Positions 23,581 through 34,216 of a stretch of DNA of 64,000 nucleotides are shown one piece after another. How positions within the stretch are numbered: position 1 is the first letter of the stretch; each line of letters begins with the position of its first letter. The translations under genes were made by a program, and so were the position numbers. Where the stretch lies: contig NC_084814.1 of assembly GCF_963583255.1 (NCBI RefSeq), positions 16,218,464-16,282,463 of the forward strand, read 5' to 3'. Source of the stretch: Pyrus communis. Taxonomy: Eukaryota > Streptophyta > Magnoliopsida > Rosales > Rosaceae. Below the pieces are notes generated by a model. That model saw nothing but the letters and a program-made list of their open reading frames with translations. It made no database searches and was not told the origin of the DNA.

Positions 23581-26500
23581 TTTGTTGAAAAAAAATGGAT
23601 TCAAACTTTGAGACAAAGAAAGGAATGTGATTGAAAGTAGTTGAGAAAATATGAAATTGTTGTGTAAGGTAGATGATAATGAGAAGGTATTTATAGAAAA
23701 GTAAAAATAATTTTTTTTACAATTTTTTTCAGATTTTTCAAATATTTTTTTGAATTTTTTTGAATTTTTTACAATTTTTTTTAAATTTTTATTCAATTAA
23801 TTAATCTCTGCCGTTGGATATAAAAAAATTTGAATTCCAACACTCCAGATTGTGCCACGTGTCACAACGGTAACTTTTCAGATTTTTAAAACTATTTTTT
23901 CATTTATTTTTTAATTTATAAAGCATTTTAATATCCATCGTTGATCTCAGATCGAACGGTGGATATTAAAGCTGACTTAATTTTTTTTTTTTACCGTTGA
24001 GATCGAACGGTCCACATTAAGTGACCGTTATGATCTAACGCACCGTGGGAAGCCACGTGGCTTCCCAACGGTAACTGACGGCTGCTTTTTTTTCTGACTT
24101 TTGTGTCGGCGACGCGCTACCACGCGCGGGTGGGGTGCACGCGCCTGACACAAAAAAAATTAAATAATGCGCTGACGCCACCCTGGCATCAGCCTTGCGT
24201 CACCCCCACCTCGGGCTCAAGGGCTGGCAATCCCTCACGGACCCTTTGCTCGGGCCTCCCCCTTCCATCGGGCTACCCCACGCTGAAGGCCTCCCACCGG
24301 CCCTCGGGCCATTGTTTTGGACCCTGTCCCCCGAGCAATACCCAACGGTGGGAATGCTCTTAAATGTTATGTTGGAGTAAATATGTTTTTATTTAAATAT
24401 TTTAAATGCTATGTTTTTTGTCCGTTGTGGATTTTATATTTGGGTTTATTACAATCATTAAATATATATATATATATATAACCTAAATTGTCTTTAATCT
24501 TACTTTTTGATGAGCAGTAATCTCCTCCACTACTTTCGAAACGTGAAAAAGCTTTCTCACATTAATTGATGGGATCCCTTCTCTAAACAGAGAAGATTAG
24601 GTCAGATTATGTTATTATACTTTTTTTTTTTGTTCCGTTTGAATATTTACAGTTTTGATTTGACCGTTTTGGTTTTCTTCAGTTTTGATTCTTAAGATTT
24701 TCAAGCCCTTGAATCTCAAAATTTGCAACGTATATTTTATTGTCTTGCATATATATATGTTCCCTATTTAGAAGAAAACATGCAGAAGAAAAAGAAACAA
24801 CATCTTATTACTTTTTTTTAAATTGAGTTCTGAAAGCAACATATAGAAAAGGTGTGAGTTCGAAGGTTCTTTCATTGTGCAAAGAAGAACCTATCAGAAG
24901 AAGAAGGTTCTAGACTGTTTTTTCTTGGGAACGACGTGATGTTTGTAAATTGTTTGCACACTTTGGGTAAAGCAGCGAAACGTCTTAAAGAGACCGACTT
25001 AGTCCGCAACAAATCCCAAGAATCATTCACCACTCAAGGCTTCTACATTTTTTTGGGTAATTTCGTTCTTTTCTATTTCAGAATTCAACATGTTTTCTCT
25101 ATATTCTTAATATTGTTATAGGATGATGGATGTATGGGCATGTGTTTTCCATCTAGTAGCTAATGGCTGTAAGAAGACAGCTTTGGTGTTCTGTAGCTAT
25201 TAGTCTTAGCAGCCGACTGACTCTAATTATAGTCATTAAACCACCTCCATCTTACTTGATTTCCGTTGGATACTTTTCAACTTATTTAAGCTTTCGGTAC
25301 TTACTTTTCAATGTGACTATATATAGTAGCTTAGCTATATTCTACATGCCCAGAGAAATATGGGTTAACTGCAAACCCAACCAAAATTTTACACGACTAA
25401 AACTCGCATTGGCCTTAACTCGGAGTGATGATCACCCTCCTACGCCACTACCTCGCGTTTTAGACTACCACACGTCACTGATTATGCATGAAAGCAATCT
25501 TCCCACAAGCTTTCCCGTGTGAAAATGGTAATTAAGTCTTATTCAAAAAACAATTAGCCGTCTCATGGATGAATTAATTGTTTACGGACTTGTGATTAAC
25601 GCAAAAGAAATTACTAGAAATCTATAAAAAATAAATTAAAAAAATAAATCCCAATAGTGAGAGAGGGGGCGTTTCCTCTCCTATTGCATGATACATTTGT
25701 GCGTGTGTATGTGTATATATTATTTTGTGTTTATTTAGAATTTTTTCAAATGAAGATGAATAATTCTCGGAGAGGAAGTGAATTAACCGGCTAAACACTG
25801 ATTAAGGTTCCTAAAACCGACCAAACATTGATCCTATCAAGCATAGACAATCGGTTAGATGTGCCCTAGGGCTCACTCTAGTTTTAGATCTCATGAATGT
25901 TATCTTTTTTTGTTAATACGAGTTCTTCTAGGTGATTGATGAATTGTATTGTATTTTTAATGAGTTTGTAATTGTAGTTGTCTAGTGTTTTTTGTATGTG
26001 CGTTGATTATGTTAACATGTTTGTCCTATGTATGTTGGTTTTTCAACAAGTTTTTATAAATCTAAAATATATAAAGGTGTTAAATTATAATTTTCAAATG
26101 AAGGGGAATAACTTCTTTGAAGAGGAAGTGAATGATATGGTTAAGACTGATCCAGATTACTAAAACCGACCAAACTTCCCATCAAGCATAGATAATCAGT
26201 AGTTAGATGTGCCCAAGTGATTTCTTCCAATTTTGTTTAACATTGTTGTTTGGATGGAAGTGAAGGGAGAACCCGCCAGACGAGTGACTCAGATCATGAG
26301 ATATGCATGCTTGCACTTCAACTCAACTGCATAGGGGACCGGATCACATAAGTTAACAGTGTTTAGAATCCGACTATATCCGGCTGTAGGGCCTCTGCTG
26401 AGATATTAGTCACTACTAATTTTAGAAAAAATGCAATACTAATATAAATGGAGTCTACCACGTGCGTTTTACTGGTTGAAATCCTGTCACTTGGCATCCT

Positions 26501-26886
26501 TTTAGGTACCTTTATTTGGTAAATCTTTGACCTAATCTTGATTAGTAAACTAAGCAAATCTAAATACTAATAAACTAATGGAAACGTGGTGTGAGTAGTA
26601 TTACTAGTATTATTGTGCTTCTAGGAGTTTGCCTAATAAAATTATTCTGTGTTTTTTTAATGAAGCCCATGTTTTCAGAAAGATTGAAATAGATTATTAT
26701 TCAACTGAAGAAAAGTGATGTGCAGAAGGGAATCTAAAGAGTCAATTTACAAAGACAGATGGTACAATATAATTTGCTTATGGCAGATGATGAGGATGTT
26801 CAGGTTTTCTTGTCCAGGTTTTCCTAAATAAAAAAAAAAAAACAAAAACAAAAAAAAACAAAAAACAAAAACGTGCCACCTTCATG

Positions 26887-26957
26887 CTCCTCTCCCCCCC
26901 CCCCCCGGTGCCACGTTCATGATTTCATATCGGAAAAAGTTAATTAGTTAATTTATT
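26887..26957. repeat. C run and short direct repeat at the duplication edge
   Basis: A run of about 14 C (26893-26906) lies between GTGCCACCTTCATG and GTGCCACGTTCATG. Confidence 0.7.
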
Positions 26958-27687
26958 GGATTAACTACCTAAAACTCAGTGTCATTTTAAATTAGTCTCA
27001 ATCTTTTTAAACATTCCAAATAAGTACCAAAATTACTTAAGCTCCAGTTAATTTTCAAACATAGATTATATTCAAAATCTACCAGTTGGGCATATAATAG
27101 ACAATATTAATATTAGTTGCTTCAAAATCTAAATTTCAAACATAGATTATATAATATAACTCAATGATCAAACAGGTATTGAATTGAATCGCAAAGAGAT
27201 TCAAATTGAAATTACATCAGGAGGGCAATCTTTTAACAAAGTTTAAAAATTCAGGGATGGGATTCCAAAGAGTTTGTTTCTACTCATTCGTCGATTCTCG
27301 ACTCATAAACCTTCCGATTCTTCTTTGTGGTGATGAAGATGGTGGCGGCCGTATCATGGTAGTCCATAACCATTTTAGCAACATTCATGAACTTCTTCTC
27401 GATGTTGACGGCTTGAGTTGTAGGATGGAGTTGGTAGTTTTGCGTTAGGTTTGGAGGTGATGGCATCATTAAGATGGTGATAACCGTTAGTTGGTGAAGG
27501 CTATACTTCCATGTCCTTCTAATGATTTTGGAGACAAAGTAAGGCTAGTTAGTTTAACAGATTTTTAACTGGGGCTTAACGGATGTAATATTTTCAAATA
27601 GCTAGGGTACTTGTTTGGAATGTTTAAAAAAGTTGAGACCAATGTGAAATGACACTAAAAGGTTTGGGGGTTTTGGGTACTTAATCC
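26958..27687. mobile_element. MULE-type MITE with long inverted repeats, 730 bp
   Basis: The ends are GGATTAACTACCTAAAAC and, reversed, GGATTAAGTACCCAAAAC. The similarity between arms continues for more than 100 bp, including TTTAAACATTCCAAA. The flanks TAATTTATT (26949-26957) and TAATTTTTT (27688-27696) agree at 8 of 9 bases, as expected of a 9-bp Mutator-type duplication. No transposase was seen. The middle holds a short open frame without recognisable similarity. Confidence 0.82.
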
Positions 27688-27714
27688 TAATTTTTTTTAG
27701 TTTATTATTATGTG

Positions 27715-27850
27715 GTATTCGTTAATTTGCATCCCAAAATTTGCCAATTTTCTTCCTCAACTCTCATAATTAGTCAAATCTCCACCCAGCTGTTGGATTT
27801 TCGAATTTTTCATCTATTCTTCCATTAAGTATGTCATGTGCTATACACAT
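27715..27850 (+). repeat. MULE-like terminal segment, left
   Basis: It reads AATTTGCATCCCAAAATTTG at its start and continues with CTCATAATTAGTCAAATC and TTCCATTAAGTATGTCATG. It is similar in inverted orientation to 34093-34216. The two may be the ends of one roughly 6.5-kb Mutator-like element that later received the copia element, or two independent single ends. Confidence 0.5.
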
Positions 27851-28583
27851 AATCACCTTTAAAGGGAAAAAAAAAATGTTATTTTCTCCAAATCTTCTAT
27901 CTTTTTTTTTTTGTTGGCAAAAGCGGTAGATGTATTACCAAAAACACACTAAAGTTTACAAAGAAGGAGGTGCAAATACAAGAAAAGCCTAAAAGAAAGT
28001 AGGGACCCTCAAAGCAAAACCCATAATAAAGGTTTGAGCTCAAAAATAGCAAAGGAAACAAGGAACCCTAAATTCCCTAAGACCGCTGCCAATGCATCAC
28101 CGAAAAGCATTCGCCTAATAGACGCCAAAAATCCAGCCAAACAATTCCGCAAAAATGATGGAAGGACGACTCCAACAACCTTTACAAAGCAAACCTTCTA
28201 TCTTCTTCCTTTTCTTTACCAATGTTTTATACTCCCGAGATCTTTTCTTGTGACCTTTCAAACCCAACATTTCTTTCTGTTTTTCCCTCCAATCTCCAAA
28301 CCCAACATTTAATTCCAAGTTAAAATGTAAGCAATGGATTGGGTCGATGACGTGACGCTACATTCGCCCCCGGATCCAGCATGGAGAGAAGAACAAGCTT
28401 GTCACCGGATTCCTCCTCCTTGATAGTGAACAACACCCTCGATGACACGTCGTACAATCTCGGTTGCCATTTGAACACCTCGCTGACATCAAAGTTGATG
28501 TTACGGTGTAGGGACCTAGGTGAGTTGTTGTTGTGATGAGCTTCGTGGGGGCTCGACGCAGGCTAGAAACTAGGACTTTCTTC
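27851..28583. other. Interior next to the copia insertion
   Basis: Low-complexity and T-rich to about 27915. A region around 28320-28560 has a more coding-like base composition, with an open minus-strand stretch (WQPRLYDVSSRVLFTIKEEE) that continues across the copia insertion into about 33771-33850. I do not recognise the protein. It may be a captured gene fragment. Confidence 0.35.
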
Positions 28584-28908
28584 TGTTAGAAACTGAAAAA
28601 CCTAAACGTAAAGGATGCTTTGAACAATTAAATTGCATAGTTATTGAATGCTGAAGATTCTCATTAAACTAAATGAAACAAGTTTACAAATAAAATAGAA
28701 ATAGGCAAGGTCCACGATAATGACTAACATGACTTGTGCATATTTTGTGGAGTTAACAACCCTAAGCAACAAAAACAAATTTGAACGTGGTGAACAGACT
28801 CAACCACATCCCCTACATAGTAGGACTATAGCTTGACTTAGTCTCTACGTTGCTACATCAACTTTATTTAATTAAAACTTAATTAAACATGATAAATAAT
28901 TGTTAACA
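28584..28908 (-). repeat. Copia 3' LTR
   Basis: The 3' LTR in element orientation. It is homologous to 33447-33770 and bears TG...CA ends. Confidence 0.88.
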
Positions 28909-29019
28909 GCCTCCTTTAAACTGATTTATACTGAAAATAGTTTAGGGTTTCTCTACCATCACATAATCTTCTTCATCAGCATCTTGCTTCTCTACCATCA
29001 CATAAACTTCTTCATGATC

Positions 29020-29782
29020 AAATGCTTCCTAGTGATATATACTACACACACCTTTGATGGAGGAGTTATTTCAGGTAAGCTTGTGACCATCTCCTTTTGG
29101 TGAAGTGTTCTCAAACCATTGAAGTTCAAACAGCCATATTTGTTATGCCATCTCCAATGCCTATCTTCCTTCGCAAGCAAGCAAGCCTTTACAATTTTGA
29201 TCTTCAAAGGAATCAACTTGTTGGAGGACATCTTTACTACAACAATGGAGCCTTTCTTTGGACCATAAAATTTTTCTTCAAATCAGGAACATAAAAAAAA
29301 ATTGAAATAGTTTCAGCAACCTCATTTTTGGCCCTGATGTGAGTATCTCCCATTTCCATCACATTCACAGTTGATTATCCCCAAAACTCACCACTGAATG
29401 GAAAACTTTCATCTAAATTAACAAAGAAAAACTTAAATCCAGTGTCCACGTACCATGTCTCTTGATCAATTTCTGTTAGCTAGTGCATGAAAGACCATTA
29501 CAAGTGTTTTTTACTCCTTTTTTTCTCAACGACGTTGCATTTTTCTCCTTTCTCTTTTGATAGCTTTGTGTAGCACTCATGCTTCTAGTGACCAAAGTTT
29601 CCATATCTATAACACTTAACCTTGGACTTGTCATAATGGTTTCCTCTGGTTTCTTGAATTCAACCGCGTCTATTACCTCGACCACCTCTTCCTCGATCTG
29701 GTCCACCTCTTCTATGACCTCCTCCTCCTCGATAGCTTGATGACTCAGAGAAAGTGGAAAGATTCAGCACTGTTTGTTCCTC
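29020..29782 (-). pseudogene. Copia zinc knuckle, protease and pre-integrase remnant
   Basis: Read right to left, an RG-rich stretch (29700-29650) precedes a CYRYGNFGH zinc knuckle whose second Cys is Tyr. The protease start WYVDTGF, with catalytic DTG, is encoded at 29455-29438. The gag-pre-integrase block has KLIPLKIKIVKACLL, RHWRWHNKYGCLNFNGL and LPEITPPSKVC (about 29225-29060), where intact relatives have WHxRxGHLNF. Several stops interrupt it. The polyprotein ends here because the rest of pol is deleted up to the LTR. Confidence 0.8.
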
Positions 29783-30246
29783 ACGGGCTGTCGCGCCCTG
29801 ATCTAGATAACACTAGAGATCTACACATGGCAACTGAAAGTAGGGGTACAGTAATACATAGAATTAGCTGAGACTCATACATACTATACACCAGATATTT
29901 AGTGGAAACGAAATTACAATAAAGCAAACAAACCCTACTCTTAAGTGCATTGCACATGCCAACTACAACCCTTGAAAACATCCTTTATAAGTTCTACCTG
30001 TTACTCTGCAAAATAACCCTATGTCGTGGGAATGGGTCATAAGGCAAAGTAAAATCCGAATAAGTTGCATGATTAATTTGTGTGAGTGACAATAATACAA
30101 CATATGTGATTTTTTTACCACATTTCACAATTCATTGTACGTACAAAATAATCATTACTTATAATCTTGATTAAATCCACATAGACATCAAATCATCAAT
30201 TTCATAATAATAAAATCATACGGCTAGACAACATCATCAAGTTCCG

Positions 30247-30530
30247 CGTTTTAGAACTTCTCATGGAACCAGACAACAAGGATACACAAAGTAGGGTTCC
30301 AAAATCTCTCATGGAATTGGATAGAAACTATGCACGTGGTTCTTGAACTTCTCAAGGAACCAGAGTAGGATTCTAGAAACTCTCATATAATCCAAAAGAA
30401 TGTAGGGTTCCAGAACCACTCATGGAACCAAATAGATGTAGCGTTCCAAAACCACTCATGGAACCTACCGAAAAAGAATGTAGGATTCCAGAACCACTCA
30501 TGGAATAAAAAAGAACAATAATAAACCAGG
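30247..30530. repeat. Minisatellite of about 47-bp units
   Basis: Roughly six to nine degenerate units repeat the words GGTTCCAGAACCACTCATGG and AAGAATGTAGG. GGTTCCAGAACC is itself nearly palindromic. Confidence 0.75.
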
Positions 30531-30616
30531 GATTTAATATCCACACATGAAATGAGAAAGAAAGTATACAAGGTATTGGTCCTTTACTAGCCCCTTCAGT
30601 TTGCAAACATTTCAAA

Positions 30617-30619
30617 TAT

Positions 30620-30657
<38 letters not shown>
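30617..30657. repeat. (CATATA)n microsatellite
   Basis: About six clean copies of the 6-bp unit. Confidence 0.9.
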
Positions 30658-30659
<2 letters not shown>

Positions 30660-31741
30660 CATAAAGCATATCGTTAACTAGGCAAAATGAGGTACAGTGC
30701 TACTTGCATGTAAATTGACACAAAACATTTCAAATATATAGACATGTACATTCAAATATTATCAAGATTGACACAAAATGAGGCACAATGCTACTTGCAT
30801 GTAAATTGAGATGCACATCAATAGGGAACAACATGCCATCGTGATGAGCCAACAAAGCTCCACCAAGCATCAATAGTACTCTATTGCAATTTCACACGAT
30901 TCAACTGTCGGATTGTCGTTAATTACGAAAATCGTACAACAGTACAGTTATCCTAAAAATCGAATAATCGAACCATCATATTGAATTTCAAAAAAAATAA
31001 CTTGGATATTGGCTCATGATGTTAAGAACGTCTCGCTGTCCAAAATCCACATGTTAGAATTTTCCATGCCCTGCCAAGCACAGTGGTTTCCAATGAGCGG
31101 AAATCAGAATTTTTGAATAACTCCAAATGACACCAAATTTTACAAGCATGTAAAGCTCAACAAATGGAACAACTTTTGTACCTGCAATGAAGTCCAACAG
31201 TGGACGGAAGACGGTCAATTTTGCCAACAAAGCTGGCAGGTGCTTAAAACTTTTGGGCGTCGATTCATCGCCTATAGTGGTCGTCGAGGTTGGTCGGATT
31301 TTATTCCTGGGATGAAATGTTACAAAGACCATGTGGTTACATTGGCCTCCACTTTTTGGTTTTGCCAGAATAATAAAAAGAGCCGCTGAAACTCGTTGGT
31401 GTTCTTTGGCTTCGTGGCCTCTCACCGCCATATGTCAAACGGGGTGATCCTTGGGTGGATTTTGTAGAGGTAAGTACGAGCTTCAAGATGGTGGTAGTGG
31501 CACAGGGTAACTCTTTTTGAGTTGTCCAAAATTCACGTTAGAAAACATCACGTTGAAATGGGTCGGTGGACTCGGTGGGTTCGTGGTTTTCTGGGTTCAG
31601 TTTCCATTTCTAGAATCTTACTGTTTCTGTTAGGATTTCAAAATTTTCATAACTGGAAATTTCTATTTATAGGAAGTGAGAAGGGATGAAAACGCTCCTT
31701 ACTTGAAACACTTCTAACTTATTTGTTTCCACTTCGATTCG

Positions 31742-31969
31742 CTAACGACTTTTGCCTAAGCATAAGCTTTGTAGTTTAAACTTAGCAACATTCTTTGATT
31801 CCTCAACTGAGCAGACAATATGGTCAAGTTTTAGAGTCAGTAATCTCAAAATCTTGTCCATGACCTTAACTTCTTCCATGGTGCCACCATTAGAGCTCAT
31901 CTTGCTTGCTATTCCCAAGGTTTCAGTAAAGAAATCAATAATGGACTCACCTAATTTCATTTGTGGCAC
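31742..31969 (-). pseudogene. Copia gag, C-terminal part
   Basis: The minus-strand frame QMKLGESIIDFFTETLG continues with KMSSNGGTMEEVKVMDKIL and LDHIVCSVEESKN. This is the UBN2/copia Gag segment that normally follows the N-terminal part now at 33006-33389. The cut falls exactly at the ETLQ-MKLGE position. Confidence 0.8.
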
Positions 31970-33002
31970 GTTTACTAATCCGTAATCAAATTGAGAGGAA
32001 TTGAATTGAGGAGGAATTTGAATAAGATGGAATCAGAATCAGATTCATGTTGAAGTTGTTTACTAAAACTGTATGGAATCGGAGTGCAAATGATGCATAT
32101 TCTACATTTGCTATTTACCAATTCACATGAATCAGAATAAAAACCAGTTTGCTTACTAAAATACCTTTGGTCCTGATTACCAGTTTGGGTAGACATACTC
32201 AATATTGTTGCACTGTTTACAAGTTTGTTTACCAATTACCAATTCAACGGTTCAAATGGTATTAAAATATTGATGGAATGCACAAAACCCAGAAATAAAA
32301 AATGCAAAATATTGTAATCGGAGAAAGATAAATAACAAATCAGGGATGGCGGAGCCTACAAGATTGGAGGTAAGAGTTGAAAATTCATCTAAAGGGAGAA
32401 TACCCATTTGCCGGAGCTGTGATTGGAGGAATATGGAGTGAGAGTTGGCGTTTTTTACGTAGCAAAGTAGCTCAGAGAAGAAGGGCGAATAGTGCCCAAA
32501 AATTGAACCATTTACCAAATGCCTACTGGGAATCTGTAAACAAATTGGAAAGTTTCCTTTGAACTATTACTCCTTTCTCTTTGGCTTTACTAAAAAATTC
32601 TTGTGATGGTGGGTGATAAGAATTAATCCAATGGTTTAACGGGTGTTGACGTTGATGTTTCGACTGGAATCTGAAACATGAAGGCGTTGGGTGCTGTGTT
32701 ACCGGAGACGGAGAAGGAGATAAGGGTATATTGGGCACTATGTGTTGTGTTACCGGAGATGAGGGAATGAGATAAGGGTATATTGGGTAGAAAAAACTGA
32801 TTCCGGGTTGAGGCTTTCCTCCGGAATCCAAATACCACCTATTGGTTGGTAATCCGACTCCAGGCAAATCAAGGATCTGATTCCCTATTTTTAGTGTGCC
32901 CCACGTACAATTTCATTCCCCTAATGTTAGTAAACATGTGAATCACTTGGAATGAATGCAATTCCCATTCCTCTTACTGCATTCCCTTTACGTAAACACG
33001 TC
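31966..33002. mobile_element. Non-autonomous DNA transposon in copia gag
   Basis: Its ends resemble those of the gene-capturing transposon at 20441-21691: left CACGTTTACTAATCCG, right (reversed) CGTGTTTACGTAAAGGGAATG. Both carry a CCCCACGTA-type block just inside one end. The interrupted host codons give TCATTTG on the left and TCATTGG on the right, a duplication of about 7-8 bp that would fit hAT better than PIF. A doubled segment (GATAAGGGTATATTGGG at about 32717 and 32770) is inside. No transposase was seen. Confidence 0.65.
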
Positions 33003-33005
33003 ATT

Positions 33006-33389
33006 GGAGTGTTTCAAAGTCTCTCGTTAGAGTTTGAAGCAGTGGATGCTTCACTATCTCTGACTGTTCATATTAATATGGGTTGGGAGGTCTCATTCTC
33101 GAGTATGGTGTCCAAAATAGATCGATCGAGAGCCAAATGGATAATTTCTCACCTTCAAGTCCTTCAACTTCTATTCATCAATCCTTTCCCGTTGTTGCTT
33201 AGTCAACACGACTCTATCTGATGCGGTGTCGGTCCCTGATTCGACAAGGTGACAATACTTTTTTGGTCTTAGGAAGTTTTCCATCAACAAGCTCCAATGG
33301 TCGTAGTTACCATTAAACCGTGGAATTTCGGGTTGAAAAACTCTATGTGGCTTTCTCAGTAACCATTGTTTCTTGAAGCTACAAGACAC
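33006..33389 (-). pseudogene. Copia gag, N-terminal part
   Basis: The minus-strand reading has PEIPRFNGNYDHWSLLMENF and then KKYCHLVESGTD, the typical start of copia Gag (DUF4219/UBN2), followed by LKDLKVRNY and, near 33020, LLQTLTRDFETLQ. Frameshifts are present. The reading starts next to the 5' LTR, as expected. Confidence 0.82.
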
Positions 33390-33446
33390 ACTCTTTCACT
33401 TTGTTCTCGAGTCTTTCCAGGCCCCAAGAGTGGATCTGAAGCCAGA

Positions 33447-33770
33447 TGTTGGAAACTGAAAAACCTAAGCATAACGAATGCTCTGAACAATTGAATTGCG
33501 CACTGATTGAATGCTGAAGATTCTCATTAAACTGAATGAAAAAAGTTTACAACTTAAAAGAAATAGGCAAGCTCCACGATAACTAATAACACGACTTGTG
33601 AAAATTTTGTGGAGTTAACAACCCTAAGCAACGAAAGAAATTTTGTACGCGGTGAACAGACTCAACCACATCCCCAACATACTAGGACTCTAGCTTGACT
33701 TGGTCTTTACGTTTCCACCTCATCTTTATTTAATTAAACTTAATGAAACATGACTAAATAACTCTTAACA
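33447..33770 (-). repeat. Copia 5' LTR
   Basis: The 5' LTR in element orientation, adjacent to gag. It is 324 bp with TG...CA ends. No good primer-binding site follows. Confidence 0.88.
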
Positions 33771-34092
33771 TCTCCACCGCCAGAGGAGCTGCGGTACGAG
33801 GTGGTGGATGTTCAGTTGACGACCACGACGTCGTAAATGTTACCATAGCTCAATTTAGGAAGGATTTGTATTTGTTTTAGAGATGGGTAGAGTCGAGGTT
33901 CGAGACCCATTAACATTCGTATTTGGGGTCGAACAAGTGGAGGAGATTGGAGGCGAGCCTTACGACTACGGAGGTGGTCATATCAATGTGGTAAGCTCCC
34001 ATAGTGATATAAATGCAGCGTTCGCGTATGGTTTACCCTTCACGCTAAAACGTTACACATTAAACGGAATATTGGATGGAATAATGAAAATT

Positions 34093-34216
34093 TAAATGGT
34101 AGGGTGGAATGTGGCTAATTATGGGAGTTCATGGGGGAAATCAGCAAATATCAAAGTTTAGGGGGTAAATTGGCAATGTCTTACAAGTTTAGGGGGCAAA
34201 TTGATGAAAACTTCCA
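34093..34216 (-). repeat. MULE-like terminal segment, right
   Basis: Reversed it reads CAATTTGCCCCCTAAACTTG, then CTCCCATAATTAGCCACATT, matching the left segment at 27715-27850 in order. Repeated GTTTAGGGGG(T/C)AAATTG words mark it. Confidence 0.5.

Larger units (their letters stand above)
21813..24359 (+). mobile_element. PIF/Harbinger element with defective transposase, 2547 bp
   Basis: The terminal repeats are GAGCAACTCCAGCGTTGG (left) and, reversed, GAGCATTCCCACCGTTGG (right). TTA is duplicated on both sides (21810-21812 and 24360-24362). The equivalent position of copy 1 reads CACAGTTAAATG with a single TTA, a perfect empty site. Both typical PIF genes are present in convergent orientation: a transposase on plus and a Myb/SANT-like protein on minus. 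Both are cut short, with an AT-rich joint at about 23145-23298. This is an internally deleted, non-autonomous copy. It is related to the shorter element at 6453-7477. Confidence 0.95.
20703..26886 (+). repeat. Direct segmental duplication, copy 2 (interrupted)
   Basis: This is the same segment as 14443-18117, lengthened by the PIF/Harbinger insertion at 21813-24359. The left boundary falls within the complete gene-capturing transposon. The right boundary is GTGCCACCTTCATG, after which the copies diverge: a C run here, LINE ORF1 at copy 1. A near-copy of the boundary word, GTGCCACGTTCATG, follows the C run at 26907. It also holds an (AT)n tract near 24464-24480 and the second version of the 119-codon open frame (25163-25522). 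Confidence 0.92.
29789..31741. mobile_element. Unclassified ~1.95-kb insert in copia gag
   Basis: The gag frame of the host copia element stops at about 31746 and resumes at about 29783, so this segment is foreign. It begins TGTCGCGCCCTGATC, which resembles the start of some plant LTRs, and a solo LTR is possible. No CA end or target duplication was found. Inside are a tandem array (30247-30530) and a CATATA microsatellite. No protein is recognised. Confidence 0.5.
28584..33770 (-). mobile_element. Ty1/copia LTR element, internally deleted and twice interrupted
   Basis: LTRs of 325 and 324 bp (28584-28908 and 33447-33770) begin TGTTRGAAAC and end TTAACA. They are flanked by TCTTC and TCTCC (4 of 5 match). 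Read right to left the element has gag, zinc knuckle, protease and the gag-pre-integrase segment, then goes straight to the 3' LTR. The integrase core, RT and RNase H are absent. Two foreign inserts (31966-33002 and about 29789-31741) sit in gag. The LTRs differ at about 45 positions by my count, so the element is old. Confidence 0.9.

Noticed and set aside
14443..26886. Helitron explanation for the duplicated segment
   Set aside because: The left edge starts with TC, but there is no 3' hairpin followed by CTRR at the right edge and no A/T host dinucleotide pattern at both copies.
33883..34095. Short GGEPYDYGGGHIN stretch resembling the subtilisin-like protease DYGGGHVNP motif
   Set aside because: Only about a dozen residues match, there is no upstream or downstream catalytic sequence, and it abuts repeat DNA.
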